A DNA stretch of 64,000 nucleotides from Romboutsia sedimentorum (GCF_030131845.1 NZ_JASKYM010000001.1:930001-994000); one strand, 5' to 3'; shown: positions 1 to 9,159, counted from the stretch's first letter. Translations and numbers: made by a program. Notes: a model not told the origin generated them from the sequence alone.

Positions 1-65
1 CATATATACATTACTTATATACCCATATGTGGCTAATATATCAACATTTTTTATTTAAATTAAAG

Positions 66-95
66 TATAAAAAGCACCTGTATTTAACAGGTGCT
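66..95 (-). terminator. Terminator after yhbY
   Basis: An 8-bp perfect stem (AGCACCTG at 73-80 with CAGGTGCT at 88-95) and a 7-nt loop lie just downstream of the yhbY stop. Read on the minus strand it is followed by a T-rich stretch. It ends the leftward ribosome-assembly transcript. Confidence 0.85.
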
Positions 96-104
96 CAAAT
101 TTAA

Positions 105-476
105 CTATCTTCTTTCCGATCTCTTTGTTGGTTTCCCTTTTTTAGTAACATTTTCAAGCTTAACTTTAGCTTTAGCTTGCTCATGTCCTGGGAATATTAT
201 TTTAGGTTCTTCTAAATTCTTTTTATATATAGTAAATTTAGACCCTATAGCTTGAACAAATTCAGCTCTTAAAGCTTCACATACTGCATTTGCAGTTTCT
301 TTTGTATCGATACCTGCATTTTCAAGTATTGTTACTTTTACTATTTCTCTGCTTCTTAACATATTGTCAAGTTGCTCTAAAAAGCTTTCTGTTACGCCAT
401 CTTTACCTATTTGAGTAACAGGCTTTAATGTGTTTGCTACTGATCTTAAGTACGCTCTTTGTTTTCCTTTTAACAT
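105..476 (-). CDS. yhbY: YhbY-family RNA-binding (CRM domain) protein
   Basis: A 123-residue protein with a single CRM domain over about residues 1-95, opening MLKGKQRAYLRS and carrying the family IGKDGVTES motif. YhbY proteins associate with pre-50S ribosomal subunits. The common form is about 97 residues; this one has an extra basic C-terminal tail rich in K and R (about 98-123), probably for RNA contact. A good Shine-Dalgarno (AGAGGTGG) precedes the ATG. It follows obgE with an 18-nt gap and is the last gene of the obgE unit before the terminator, which fits a shared role in ribosome assembly. Confidence 0.9.
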   Translation of the reverse strand: MLKGKQRAYLRSVANTLKPVTQIGKDGVTESFLEQLDNMLRSREIVKVTILENAGIDTKETANAVCEALRAEFVQAIGSKFTIYKKNLEEPKIIFPGHEQAKAKVKLENVTKKGKPTKRSERR

Positions 477-494
477 TTTTCCACCTCTTTTATT

Positions 495-1772
495 CTAGTT
501 GTAGAATTCGAATTCTAACTCGTAAATTCTAACAGTATCTCCGTCTTCAATTCCCATTTTTCTAAGTCGGTCAAATACGCCTTGACCTTCCATAACTTTT
601 TGGAAATATTGAAGAGATTCCATATCATCAAAGTTAACAGAATATAAAATTCTTCTAAGCATTTTACCTGTAACAACATATACTCCATCTTCGATTTCTA
701 TAGTTAAAGCTTCGTCTTCTTGTACGTCTAATTCTGGTTTGTACATTTCTTCTTCTGTAACTAACTCTACATCTTCAACTTCATTTAATAATTGAGATAC
801 ATAAGCTATTACATCATCTATACCTTGACGAGTAGCTGCAGACATTTTAAATACTTTATATCCTCTACCTTCTAACTCATCTTTGAAATCTTCAAATACA
901 CTTTCATCTTCTAATATGTCCATTTTATTAGCTACTACTACTTGTGGTCTTGAAGATAATTTATCGTTATACATTTTAAGTTCATCATTTATCTTGTTAA
1001 AGTCTTCTAAAGCATCTCTACCTTCTAATCCTGATATATCTACTATATGAATTAAAACTTTAGTTCTTTCAACATGTCTTAAGAAATCATGACCTAGTCC
1101 GACTCCTTCAGCTGCACCTTCTATAAGTCCAGGTATATCAGCTAACACAAAACTATCCCCAAACTTAGTTTGAACAACACCTAAATTAGGTGTTAAAGTT
1201 GTAAAGTGATAGTTAGCTATCTTTGGCTTAGCTTTAGTAACTACTGATAAGAATGTAGATTTACCTACATTAGGGAATCCTAAAAGACCCACATCTGCTA
1301 TCATTTTAAGCTCTAAAGTTACCCATCTTTCTTGACCTTCAGTACCAGATTTAGCAAAAGCTGGGGCTTGTCTTACTGCATTTGCGAAATGTTGGTTTCC
1401 TTTTCCACCTCTACCACCTCTTACAACTGTAGCTCTATCGCCTTCGTTTTTTAAATCTGCTAATATAAGACCTGTTGCTTCATCTCTAATTATTGTTCCT
1501 GCAGGCACTTTAAGTGTTAAATCATCACCATTTTTACCCGCTCTTCTACTCTTTGATCCGTCTCCACCTGGTTCTGCAGAGTATTTTCTTTGGTATTTGA
1601 AATCCATTAATGTTCTAAGACCTAAGTCAACCTCAAACACTATACTAGCACCATGTCCACCGTCTCCACCATCTGGACCGCCAGCTGGAACATACTTTTC
1701 TTTTCTAAAACTTACCGTACCGTTTCCACCGTTTCCAGCTTTAACAAAAATTCTTGCCTTATCTATAAACAT
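495..1772 (-). CDS. obgE: GTPase Obg/CgtA, ribosome assembly
   Basis: A 425-residue Obg GTPase. The glycine-rich N-terminal Obg fold occupies about residues 1-158. The G domain has its P-loop GFPNVGKST near 165-173, a DIPGLIEGA switch II and the NKMD specificity motif. An OCT domain closes the C terminus (about 340-425). Obg binds the 50S subunit and couples GTP/ppGpp status to assembly and stress. I chose the ATG at 1772 because AGGTGAT sits 5-6 nt upstream; an in-frame GTG at 1781 falls inside that Shine-Dalgarno. It lies directly upstream of yhbY and is probably co-transcribed with it. Confidence 0.96.
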   Translation of the reverse strand: MFIDKARIFVKAGNGGNGTVSFRKEKYVPAGGPDGGDGGHGASIVFEVDLGLRTLMDFKYQRKYSAEPGGDGSKSRRAGKNGDDLTLKVPAGTIIRDEATGLILADLKNEGDRATVVRGGRGGKGNQHFANAVRQAPAFAKSGTEGQERWVTLELKMIADVGLLGFPNVGKSTFLSVVTKAKPKIANYHFTTLTPNLGVVQTKFGDSFVLADIPGLIEGAAEGVGLGHDFLRHVERTKVLIHIVDISGLEGRDALEDFNKINDELKMYNDKLSSRPQVVVANKMDILEDESVFEDFKDELEGRGYKVFKMSAATRQGIDDVIAYVSQLLNEVEDVELVTEEEMYKPELDVQEDEALTIEIEDGVYVVTGKMLRRILYSVNFDDMESLQYFQKVMEGQGVFDRLRKMGIEDGDTVRIYELEFEFYN

Positions 1773-1819
1773 ATTAATCACCTACTTGATTAAACTTTTT
1801 TATAACACTAATAAATAAG

Positions 1820-1842
1820 AAATTATCCACGTCGGATAATTT
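1820..1842 (-). repeat. Inverted repeat upstream of obgE
   Basis: AAATTATCC and GGATAATTT form a 9-bp perfect stem with a 5-nt loop, about 50 nt before the obgE start. Minus-strand sequence after it is T-rich but interrupted. It could be a leader hairpin or a weak attenuator for obgE; the sequence does not decide. Confidence 0.4.
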
Positions 1843-1955
1843 TTCTTAAAGATAGTATTTTAACAAAATTATTATTTAAAATCTTAAAAAAAGATTTCAT
1901 TATTATTTTTTCCAAAATAAATACATACAATTCTATAAATATCTATTTACAAGAA

Positions 1956-1979
1956 AAAGGAGTGTATTAACACTCCTTC
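1956..1979 (-). terminator. Terminator after rpmA
   Basis: AGGAGTGT (1958-1965) pairs with ACACTCCT (1970-1977), with AA/TT extending the stem and a T-rich stretch downstream on the minus strand. It closes the rplU-prp-rpmA unit and separates it from obgE. Confidence 0.85.
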
Positions 1980-1987
1980 TTTGTATA

Positions 1988-2278
1988 TTACTCAGCTATT
2001 GATACTGGGTATACACTTACTTTTTTTCTTTTCTTATCTTTTCTTTCGAATTTAACAGCACCGTCAACTAATGCAAATAAAGTGTCATCGCCACCTATAC
2101 CTACGTTAGTTCCTGGATGTATTTTAGTACCTCTTTGTCTTACTATTATACTACCAGCAGTTACAACTTGTCCGTCAAATCTCTTAACACCTAATCTTTT
2201 AGCTATAGAATCTCTACCATTCTTAGAAGATCCTACCCCTTTTTTAGATGCAAGTAACTGTAAGTTCATGTTTAACAT
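1988..2278 (-). CDS. rpmA: 50S ribosomal protein L27 with Prp-cleaved leader
   Basis: A 96-residue L27 protein of the large-subunit peptidyl-transferase region. It starts [14 protein letters not shown], the Firmicute pre-L27 form. In this group the first roughly nine residues are removed after the hydrophobic pair before ASKKG so that the L27 arm can reach the peptidyl-transferase centre. The cleaving enzyme Prp is encoded immediately upstream (gap 13 nt). The start has a GGGGGTGA Shine-Dalgarno. Third gene of rplU-prp-rpmA, followed by a terminator. Confidence 0.97.
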   Translation of the reverse strand: MLNMNLQLLASKKGVGSSKNGRDSIAKRLGVKRFDGQVVTAGSIIVRQRGTKIHPGTNVGIGGDDTLFALVDGAVKFERKDKKRKKVSVYPVSIAE

Positions 2279-2291
2279 ATGGAGTCACCCC

Positions 2292-2609
2292 CTACTTTTT
2301 TAAGATTTTTATATTTTTGGGATATTCCCGTTTTATTCCTTCAATAGATAATTGAAAATGATTTAATAGTAATTGAGAATCTTTTAAGTAATTATCTTTA
2401 ACGATACACTCTATATGACCTTCTTGTCCTATTACACTTTCAAATTCAACTTTCACTAATTTGTCTAAAGAATTTATGACTGCAATAGCATTAGATGTAA
2501 CCGCAGAACATACTATATCATAGCCTATTTCAGCGAAATCAGCATGACCCTTTAAGCAAAATCCTTTTAGTGAAAACTCATCATCGTAATAATATTTTAC
2601 TTTTATCAT
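2292..2609 (-). CDS. prp: Ribosomal-processing cysteine protease Prp
   Basis: A 105-residue protein of the Prp (YsxB, DUF464) family, which cleaves the N-terminal extension of L27 in Firmicutes. The catalytic dyad is visible as His22 in KGHADFAE and Cys34 in YDIVCSAVTS, matching the positions known for the staphylococcal enzyme. It lies between rplU and rpmA, the standard arrangement, and its substrate L27 next door keeps the cleavage motif. Length and spacing are typical. Confidence 0.95.
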   Translation of the reverse strand: MIKVKYYYDDEFSLKGFCLKGHADFAEIGYDIVCSAVTSNAIAVINSLDKLVKVEFESVIGQEGHIECIVKDNYLKDSQLLLNHFQLSIEGIKREYPKNIKILKK

Positions 2610-2624
2610 TATTTATACCAACAA

Positions 2625-2936
2625 TTAAGCGTTTATCTTTTCGATAACTATCTTAGTGTATGGCTGACGATGTCCTTGCTTTCTTCTATAATCTTTCTTA
2701 GCCTTATATTTGAAAACTATTATTTTCTTAGCTTTACCTTGTTCTACAACTTTCGCTTGAACAGAAGCACCTTCAACTACTGGAGCTCCAACTACTAACT
2801 CTCCGTCTTTAGTACAAGCTAATACTTCGTTTAAAGTTATAACATCACCTGCGTTAGCTTCTAACTTCTCAACGAATAATACATCACCTTCAGCAACTTT
2901 ATATTGCTTTCCACCTGTTTTAACTATAGCGTACAT
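2625..2936 (-). CDS. rplU: 50S ribosomal protein L21
   Basis: A 103-residue L21 protein ([14 protein letters not shown] at the N terminus, a basic [15 protein letters not shown] segment near the C terminus), usual length. I chose the ATG at 2936 because AGGAGGTG lies 7-8 nt upstream; an in-frame upstream start would place the Shine-Dalgarno inside the coding region. It is the first gene of rplU-prp-rpmA, driven by a sigma-A promoter at 3026-3054 and preceded by an L21-type leader. Confidence 0.97.
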   Translation of the reverse strand: MYAIVKTGGKQYKVAEGDVLFVEKLEANAGDVITLNEVLACTKDGELVVGAPVVEGASVQAKVVEQGKAKKIIVFKYKAKKDYRRKQGHRQPYTKIVIEKINA

Positions 2937-2939
2937 TAA

Positions 2940-3019
2940 AATACACCTCCTCGGTCTTAAACTCGCCATATAGGTACTTCATTAAAGAAGTTTGTAACCT
3001 TGTCTGTGCGGCATTACAG
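2940..3019 (-). ncRNA. Ribosomal protein L21 leader (cis-regulatory RNA candidate)
   Basis: The region between the rplU promoter and its Shine-Dalgarno is GC-richer than other leaders here and folds by eye. CTTC-TTTAAT-GAAG forms an inner hairpin extended by a GGTTAC/GTACC pairing, and GCC near the 5' end can pair with GGC in the ATGGCGAGTTTAAGACC segment just before AGGAGG. This resembles the Firmicute L21 leader, thought to allow autoregulation by L21. The family call is from memory of the motif; a covariance-model search would settle it. Confidence 0.65.
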
Positions 3020-3025
3020 TTATTA

Positions 3026-3054
3026 ATATTACTACTTACTTGTGCATTTGTCAA
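3026..3054 (-). promoter_or_regulatory. Sigma-A promoter of rplU-prp-rpmA
   Basis: TTGACA (3049-3054) and TAATAT (3026-3031), read on the minus strand, are separated by exactly 17 bp. The -35 box abuts the stop codon of rng (3055-3057). Confidence 0.85.
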
Positions 3055-4458
3055 CTAAGTATTATAAATTATATTTATTTTTTCGTAATTTAATTCACTG
3101 CTATTATCTAACGATATTATTATACCATATTTTTCGCTAATTTTTTCAATTATATCTCTATAATTTTTATTTATTATATTATATAAATCATTATTTAACA
3201 TTATTGTAATATTATTATACGATGTATGTACCTTAATCCTAATAATTTCTTTTTCTATAGTGTCTATTAAGTAATTAACTGATTTATTATAAGCCCTACC
3301 ATCACATTTTATGCATTCATCTAAGTAATACTTATCTATAGAATCTTTTTCTCTCCTTCTAGCTACTTCTACTAAGCCAAGTTTCGTCATACCTAAAACT
3401 TCAGACTTTCTTTTATCTTTTTTTAATTGTATTTGTAGTGTCTTTAAAAGTTCTTCTTTATAATCATTTTTATGCATATCTATAAAATCAATTATAATTA
3501 TCCCACCTATATCCCTAAGTTTTAATTGTTTACAAATTTCTACTGCAGCTTCTAAGTTTGTTTTATATACAGTTTCATCTAGCTTTAAATTGCCAGTAAA
3601 TTTCCCCGTATTAACATCTATTACCGTAAGGGCTTCAGTTTTTTCTATTATCAAATATCCACCACTTTTTAACCATACTTTTTTATTCAAACATTTTTCT
3701 ATTTGATTGTTTACTTTGTATAAATCAAATATATCTTTGTCTTCTTCTAATACTAATTTTTCTACATATTCTTTTTTTATAGATTTTAATATTATTTTCA
3801 GTTCTTCATACTTTATACTATCATTAGTTATTATTTTATCTACATATTCATTTGCATTATCTTTTACATATTTAGTACAAAAATCTAGACTTTTATATAA
3901 AAGTTTCGGTCCCATTCCTAATTTGTATTCTTTTTGTATATTTTCATATTGATTTTTTAATTCTTCTATATCTTCTTGTAATTCTTCTTTGCTACAACCT
4001 ATCGCTTCCGTTCTTATAATTAAACCAACATTTTCTTCGTTTATAGATTTTGCAATTTTCTTTAATCTAAATCTTTCTTTTTCTAATGTAATTTTATTTG
4101 ATATAGTGGTTCTACTATTTGATGGTATATAAACTAAATATCTTCCAGCTAAACTTATTTCAAGATTTAACTTAGCTCCCTTAGTTCCTATTTCTTCTTT
4201 ATTTATTTGAACTAATATTTCTTGTCCACATTTTATATTAGTATCTTTTTTTAATTGAAGGTATGCTAACTTATCAAACCCAACATCTATAAAGCAAGCA
4301 TCTATTCCTGGAAGTACTTTTTTTACAATACCTCTATATATGTTAGAAACTATTTTATTTTTTTTATTATCTTCTATAAATAACTCTACTAATTTATCAT
4401 CTTCAAGCACAGCAGTTTTTTGAGATGATATTAAATTTTCTATTATTATTTTTTTCAT
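3055..4458 (-). CDS. rng: Ribonuclease E/G family endoribonuclease
   Basis: A 467-residue RNase G/CafA-type enzyme that cleaves single-stranded RNA at AU-rich sites (rRNA maturation and mRNA decay). An S1 RNA-binding domain lies near residues 35-115. The catalytic core carries VIDVNTGKF (about 280-288) and IIIIDFIDM, the two acidic motifs that bind magnesium. The Zn-link cysteines appear as CIKCDGRA. It lacks the long scaffold tail of E. coli RNase E. The ATG has an AAAGGAA Shine-Dalgarno. It sits between the radical-SAM pair and rplU. Confidence 0.93.
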   Translation of the reverse strand: MKKIIIENLISSQKTAVLEDDKLVELFIEDNKKNKIVSNIYRGIVKKVLPGIDACFIDVGFDKLAYLQLKKDTNIKCGQEILVQINKEEIGTKGAKLNLEISLAGRYLVYIPSNSRTTISNKITLEKERFRLKKIAKSINEENVGLIIRTEAIGCSKEELQEDIEELKNQYENIQKEYKLGMGPKLLYKSLDFCTKYVKDNANEYVDKIITNDSIKYEELKIILKSIKKEYVEKLVLEEDKDIFDLYKVNNQIEKCLNKKVWLKSGGYLIIEKTEALTVIDVNTGKFTGNLKLDETVYKTNLEAAVEICKQLKLRDIGGIIIIDFIDMHKNDYKEELLKTLQIQLKKDKRKSEVLGMTKLGLVEVARRREKDSIDKYYLDECIKCDGRAYNKSVNYLIDTIEKEIIRIKVHTSYNNITIMLNNDLYNIINKNYRDIIEKISEKYGIIISLDNSSELNYEKINIIYNT

Positions 4459-4508
4459 TAAATTATTCCTTTAATAAATATTTTTATTTCACAATATCGT
4501 GACATAGA

Positions 4509-4534
4509 AAAAAGGTGGTTTTACCCACCTTTTT
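4509..4534 (-). terminator. Terminator after the radical-SAM-linked gene
   Basis: AAAAAGGTGG (4509-4518) pairs with CCACCTTTTT (4525-4534) around a 6-nt loop, giving a stem whose minus-strand 3' side is a run of T. It lies right after the stop codon at 4538. Confidence 0.85.
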
Positions 4535-4537
4535 AAT

Positions 4538-5236
4538 CTACATAGGAGATACTAATTGTCCATCTTCTACTACGTATAAATCTCTTCTTAATATATCTAC
4601 ATCTAATGGGTCCATGTCTAATTCTAACATTTCTAATATTTTAGGAACAAATATAGAATTATTTAAATTTGCTTTAGAACCTGTAGCAGCCATAGCCTCA
4701 AGAGTTACACATGTATCACTTAAATTTAATACATCAAACTGCTTTATCATAGGTCTTATATTAAATTCTACCATTTTTCCTTTTTTATTTTTCTTAGTTA
4801 TCATTATTTCTTCTTGACTCATAAATTCTAGCATTTTTGACTTTATAAATTCTTTAGTTAAAGGTTTCTCTAAATCTATAGTAAATATATACTCTCCATA
4901 TTCTATGTTTGATGCAAGTGATGGAGTTTGTTTAGTTATTTCTACAGACTTTATAAACTTTATACCTTTTGGTAATTGTGCATTCATTCTACTTGAATAC
5001 TCTTCAACACTTAAGTCATTTTCTATTTCAACATCTACATACTCTCCTTGGCTTTCTGTTCCTAAAGCTAATGCATTTCCATAACTTATCTTAGGGTGAG
5101 GATTATAACCTTGAGAGTGAACTAATTCTATATCAGCTCTTCTAAATGCTCTTTGTAATAGTTGTTGTAAGTCAAGGTGTGATATATATATCATATCGCC
5201 TTCTTTATTGTATTTAGTTCTTATTATCTTACTCAT
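4538..5236 (-). CDS. TIGR03936 / DUF2344 radical-SAM-linked protein
   Basis: A 232-residue protein of the DUF2344 family, almost always encoded beside a TIGR03960 radical-SAM protein, as here. It opens MSKIIRTKYNKEGDM followed by YISHLDLQQLLQRAFRRA and GYNPHPKISYG, family-typical motifs. Its biochemical role is unproven; a link to tRNA or ribosome modification has been suggested from its neighbours. The ATG at 5236 lies 2 nt after the preceding stop and about 11 nt after AAGGGGG; an in-frame TTG at 5245 is too close to that site. Translation is probably coupled to its partner. Confidence 0.85.
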   Translation of the reverse strand: MSKIIRTKYNKEGDMIYISHLDLQQLLQRAFRRADIELVHSQGYNPHPKISYGNALALGTESQGEYVDVEIENDLSVEEYSSRMNAQLPKGIKFIKSVEITKQTPSLASNIEYGEYIFTIDLEKPLTKEFIKSKMLEFMSQEEIMITKKNKKGKMVEFNIRPMIKQFDVLNLSDTCVTLEAMAATGSKANLNNSIFVPKILEMLELDMDPLDVDILRRDLYVVEDGQLVSPM

Positions 5237-5238
5237 AA

Positions 5239-7083
5239 TTAACAAAGCCCCCTTCCGATGTCATGTGTATTTATTCCACATCCGTTACATTTATGTCTAC
5301 AATCTGGAGAAATTGTATCTTCTTTTGATTTTTCATTTTCTCTAACTAAGAATTGCTTAGTTACACCTACATCTATATGATCCCAAGGGAATACTTCTTC
5401 GTAGTTTCTTTGTCTATTTGCATAAAACTCTATAGAAAGATTATTTTTCTCCATAGCTTCTTTCCATGTATCTAAATTAAAATGTTCAGACCATCCATCA
5501 AACTTAGCTCCAGCTTTAAATGCATCATATATAACTTTACCTAATTTTCTATCTCCCCTAGCTACAACAGCTTCCATTAAACTAGTTTTAGAATCATGAT
5601 AGTTATATTTTATGTTTCCATTTTTTAATTTTCTAACTAAATGTCTTTGTTTTTCTACTACTTCTTCTGTAGTATCTTGTCCATGCCATTGGAATGGTGT
5701 AAATGGTTTAGGTACAAATGTTGATGTACTTACTGTAACACCAAAATCTCTTTTTATTTTTCCATTATGAACATTTCTATAAGTATCTATAACATCGTAT
5801 GCAAGGTTTGCTATACCATCTAAATCATCATAAGTCTCTGTTGGAAGCCCTATCATAAAGTATAACTTGACACGGTTCCATCCCATTTCAAATGCTTTTC
5901 TAGTTGCATTTTCTAAGTCATCTTCGCTTACACCTTTATTTATAACATCTCTCATTCTTTGAGTTCCTGCTTCTGGTGCAAATGTAAGTCCTGATTTTCT
6001 TACTTGTTGAATCTTTTCTGCTATTTCCATAGAGAAATTATCAAGTCTTAATGAAGGCAGTGATATCCCAATGTTTCTATCAGTGTATTCATGAACTAAG
6101 TAGTCTGTAAGTTCTTCTAATTGGCTATAGTCACTTGTACTTAATGAAGATAATGATATCTCATCATACCCAGTATTTTTAACTAGATTTTCTAATATTT
6201 CTTTAAGTCTTTCTACGCTTTTTTCTCTTATAGGTCTATATATCATACCTGCTTGGCAGAATCTACAACCTCTTGTACATCCTCTAAATAATTCTAAAAC
6301 TATTCTGTTATGTACAGTATCAATAAACGGTACTATTAGCTTTTCTGGATATGGCGCTTCTTCCATATCTTTAATTATTCTTTTTTGAGGACTAGCTGGT
6401 ACTCCTTCTTTGTTTGGTAACACAGATTTAACTGTATTATCTTCATTATATGTAACATCATAGAAGCTTGGTATATAAACACCTTCTATATTAGATATTT
6501 TATATAAGAAATCTGCTCTAGTAGTTTTATTTTTCTTCCATTCTTTATAAGCATTAACAACTTCTAAGTTTACTTCTTCACCTTCACCTAATATTACTAT
6601 GTCAACAAAATCAGCTAATGGTTCACAGTTATAAGCACAAGGTCCTCCAACCATTATAAATGGGTCATCTAATTTTCTATCTTCTCTTAGTAATGGTATA
6701 TTAGCTAAGTCTAATATATTCAAAATATTTGTATACGATAACTCATATTGAAGTGTAAATACTACAAAATCAAAGTTAGTTATAGCTTCTCTTGATTCTA
6801 AACCAAATAAAGGTATATTTTTTTCTCTCATTATATTTTCCATGTCAACTGCTGGAGAATATACTCTCTCACAAAATACATCTTCATCTTTGTTTATTAC
6901 ATCATATAATATATGACTTCCTAAGTGGCTCATTCCAACTTCATATAAGTCTGGGAAACAATGAGCATATCTTATTAGGTTTTCATTTGACGTATCTTTG
7001 TGTACTGAGTTAATCTCATTTCCAAGATACCTAGCAGGCTTTTCAACCTTCTTTAAAATTCTTTTTAAGTCTACTTTATTCAT
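5239..7083 (-). CDS. TIGR03960 B12-binding-type radical SAM protein
   Basis: A 614-residue radical-SAM protein of the TIGR03960 family. A cobalamin-binding-like N-terminal region (about 20-180, including MVGGPCAYNCEPLADF) precedes the radical-SAM core with the CxxxCxxC cluster at Cys269, Cys273 and Cys276 (FRGCTRGCRFC). A cysteine-rich tail ends the protein (DCRHKCNGCG, then a final Cys) and could hold another metal site. The substrate is unknown. Its partner DUF2344 gene follows after 2 nt. GGAGGT is 12 nt upstream of the ATG, a rather long spacing. Confidence 0.88.
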   Translation of the reverse strand: MNKVDLKRILKKVEKPARYLGNEINSVHKDTSNENLIRYAHCFPDLYEVGMSHLGSHILYDVINKDEDVFCERVYSPAVDMENIMREKNIPLFGLESREAITNFDFVVFTLQYELSYTNILNILDLANIPLLREDRKLDDPFIMVGGPCAYNCEPLADFVDIVILGEGEEVNLEVVNAYKEWKKNKTTRADFLYKISNIEGVYIPSFYDVTYNEDNTVKSVLPNKEGVPASPQKRIIKDMEEAPYPEKLIVPFIDTVHNRIVLELFRGCTRGCRFCQAGMIYRPIREKSVERLKEILENLVKNTGYDEISLSSLSTSDYSQLEELTDYLVHEYTDRNIGISLPSLRLDNFSMEIAEKIQQVRKSGLTFAPEAGTQRMRDVINKGVSEDDLENATRKAFEMGWNRVKLYFMIGLPTETYDDLDGIANLAYDVIDTYRNVHNGKIKRDFGVTVSTSTFVPKPFTPFQWHGQDTTEEVVEKQRHLVRKLKNGNIKYNYHDSKTSLMEAVVARGDRKLGKVIYDAFKAGAKFDGWSEHFNLDTWKEAMEKNNLSIEFYANRQRNYEEVFPWDHIDVGVTKQFLVRENEKSKEDTISPDCRHKCNGCGINTHDIGRGLC

Positions 7084-7439
7084 CTATGTGTAAAACCTCC
7101 AATAAGTTTATTATTTTCTAGACATACGTATTATTATACACGATATGATATTATGTATCAAAATATTATTAACTATTTTAGATATAGTTTCTCCAATGTA
7201 CTTCCTTATTATATTAAATGATGGCATTTTTATTTCAAATTACTATTTTAACTATTTTTTAAATTAATATTTTATTTTGAATTCGATTTTTTTAAGTTCC
7301 CTTATTATTATTTTTTTATTTGAAGTGTGTTATATTATATTTGTACGCATATTTTTAATAATATATTGTTGTATTTTGTTTTGATATATATTATTTGGGT
7401 ATAATCTTTATATAATTTTATTTTTTAGGAGGATTTATA
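7084..7439 (+). other. Divergent intergenic region between radical-SAM and flavodiiron genes
   Basis: A 356-bp, very AT-rich gap between the minus-strand radical-SAM gene and the plus-strand flavodiiron gene. Apart from the flavodiiron promoter near its right end I see no open frame, tRNA or strong hairpin. Confidence 0.6.
7376..7405 (+). promoter_or_regulatory. Promoter of the flavodiiron gene
   Basis: TTGTTT (7376-7381) and a perfect TATAAT (7400-7405), 18 bp apart, lie about 35 bp before the start codon. No operator could be identified. Confidence 0.6.
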
Positions 7440-8633
7440 ATGAGTAATGTATTTGAAGTAAAAAAAGATATTTACTTTACAGGAGTCGTAGACAAAGATT
7501 TAAAGGTATTTGATATAATAATGGAAACAGAGTTTGGTACTACTTATAACTGTTATTTAATTAAAGATGAGAAAACAGTTTTATTCGATACTGTAAAACC
7601 AAACTTTAAAGATGAATTTTTAAATAATATCTCACAAGCTACAGATATAGCTGATATAGATTATGTTGTTATCCATCATACTGAGCCTGACCACGCTGGT
7701 AGCTTAAAGTATCTTTTAGATTTAAATCCTAATATAGAAGTTTTCTGTACAAGTGTTGCAAAACTATACTTAAGTGAGCAAATCAATAAGCCATTTAAAT
7801 GCCACGTTATAAAAGATGGAGAAACTTTAAATATAGGTAAAAGAAACATTAAATTTATAACTGCACCATTTTTACATTGGCCAGATACAATGTTTACTTA
7901 TGTTGAAGAAGACAAAACTTTATTTACTTGCGATGCTTTCGGATGTCACTTTGCTAACGTTGATGCAAATGCTGTAGAAAGTGAAGATTATCTAAAGTCA
8001 TCTAAACACTACTATGATTGCATAGTTAAGCCTTTTGCTAAACACGTTTTAAATGCTATTAATAAAGTAGTTGATTTAAAAATAGATTTTGACACAATAT
8101 TAACTTCTCATGGACCAATGCTTACTAAAGACCCTATGGCAGCAGTTAAAAGATATTTAGATTGGTCAACTGAAGTTGTAAATACTACTAATCAAAACCA
8201 AGTAGCAGTATTTTACCTATCAGCTTACAGCAATACATTAGTAATGGCAAAAAAAATAGAAGAAGGATTACTTTCAAAAGGTGCAAAAGTTAAGCTATAT
8301 GATTTAGAAAATATTAGTTTAAAAGAAATGCATGATGCTGTTGTAATGTCTAAAGTTATTTTATTAGGCTCTCCAACTATAAATAGAAGTATGGTTAAAC
8401 CTATGTGGGACTTGTTCTCTGTAATAGATCCTATGGCTAATGTGGGCAAGATAGCAGGTGTGTTTGGTTCTTACGGTTGGAGTGGCGAAGGTATAACTAT
8501 GGCTGAAACTTTATTAAAATCAATGTCATTTAAAATGCCTGTTGAGACATTAAAAAAGAAATTCTTCCCAAGCGATGATACTTTAAATGAATGTTTTGAA
8601 TTTGGTGCTAAATACGGTGAATTAATTAAATAA
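7440..8633 (+). CDS. Flavodiiron protein (A-type flavoprotein, O2/NO reductase)
   Basis: A 397-residue flavodiiron protein that reduces O2 to water and/or NO to N2O in anaerobes, a cytosolic protection enzyme. The N-terminal metallo-beta-lactamase domain (about 1-245) has the diiron ligand motif H80-x-E82-x-D84-H85 plus LHWPDT, CDAFGCHF and SHGP. A flavodoxin FMN domain (about 255-397) follows, with YSNT near its start and GSYGWSGE near its end. No rubredoxin domain is fused, so a separate electron donor is needed. Single-gene unit with a strong AGGAGG site, its own promoter and a shared terminator. Confidence 0.95.
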   Translation: MSNVFEVKKDIYFTGVVDKDLKVFDIIMETEFGTTYNCYLIKDEKTVLFDTVKPNFKDEFLNNISQATDIADIDYVVIHHTEPDHAGSLKYLLDLNPNIEVFCTSVAKLYLSEQINKPFKCHVIKDGETLNIGKRNIKFITAPFLHWPDTMFTYVEEDKTLFTCDAFGCHFANVDANAVESEDYLKSSKHYYDCIVKPFAKHVLNAINKVVDLKIDFDTILTSHGPMLTKDPMAAVKRYLDWSTEVVNTTNQNQVAVFYLSAYSNTLVMAKKIEEGLLSKGAKVKLYDLENISLKEMHDAVVMSKVILLGSPTINRSMVKPMWDLFSVIDPMANVGKIAGVFGSYGWSGEGITMAETLLKSMSFKMPVETLKKKFFPSDDTLNECFEFGAKYGELIK

Positions 8634-8681
8634 TGCAATCATAATAAATATTTATTTTTAACTATATTATATTTATTTTAT

Positions 8682-8722
8682 AAAAAAAGAGTGTCATGTA
8701 AATAAACATGATACTCTTTTTT
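8682..8722. terminator. Bidirectional terminator between the flavodiiron gene and mgsA
   Basis: AGAGTGTCATGT and ACATGATACTCT pair (one G-U) and are flanked by A and T runs, so the hairpin terminates both the plus-strand flavodiiron gene and the minus-strand rodA-mgsA transcript. Confidence 0.9.
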
Positions 8723-8728
8723 GTAATA

Positions 8729-9142
8729 TTAACTTCTCTGACTATTAGTTTTTCTAACTTCTCTCCAAGAAAGTTCTCCTCTATCCAAACCTTTTATAAA
8801 TATTTCTGCTGAAGCTAAATTAGTTGCTACAGGAACATGATAAACATCACATAGTCTGATTAGTGCTTGTATATCTGGTTCGTGAGCCTGAGATGTAAGT
8901 GGATCTCTTAAAAAGATAACTAAGTCTATCTCTTGAGATACCACTAATGAACCGATTTGTTGGTCTCCACCAAGTGGACCTGATGCAACTCTATTAATTT
9001 TTAATTCAGTTGCATCCATAATTTTTTCACCTGTAGTTCCAGTTGCATAAATTCCATATTTTTTTAATATAGCCTCATATCCTATACAAAATCCAATCAT
9101 TGTGTTTTTCATTTCATCATGTGCAATTAATGCTATATTCAT
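8729..9142 (-). CDS. mgsA: Methylglyoxal synthase
   Basis: A 137-residue methylglyoxal synthase converting dihydroxyacetone phosphate to methylglyoxal and phosphate, an overflow bypass when phosphorylated sugars accumulate. The phosphate-binding GTTG (35-38) and the catalytic-Asp motif [10 protein letters not shown] (Asp60) are present, as is [15 protein letters not shown] chose the ATG at 9142, 6 nt after GGAGGGG; upstream in-frame residues are Lys-rich and not family-like. It follows rodA after 17 nt and ends at the shared terminator. MgsA beside rodA is an arrangement seen in clostridia. Confidence 0.94.
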   Translation of the reverse strand: MNIALIAHDEMKNTMIGFCIGYEAILKKYGIYATGTTGEKIMDATELKINRVASGPLGGDQQIGSLVVSQEIDLVIFLRDPLTSQAHEPDIQALIRLCDVYHVPVATNLASAEIFIKGLDRGELSWREVRKTNSQRS

Positions 9143-9159
9143 ATTCCCCTCCGAATTTA

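Noticed and set aside
5239-5245. TTG start at 5245 for the DUF2344 gene
   Set aside because: It lies 2 nt from the Shine-Dalgarno; the ATG at 5236 has proper spacing and matches the family N terminus.
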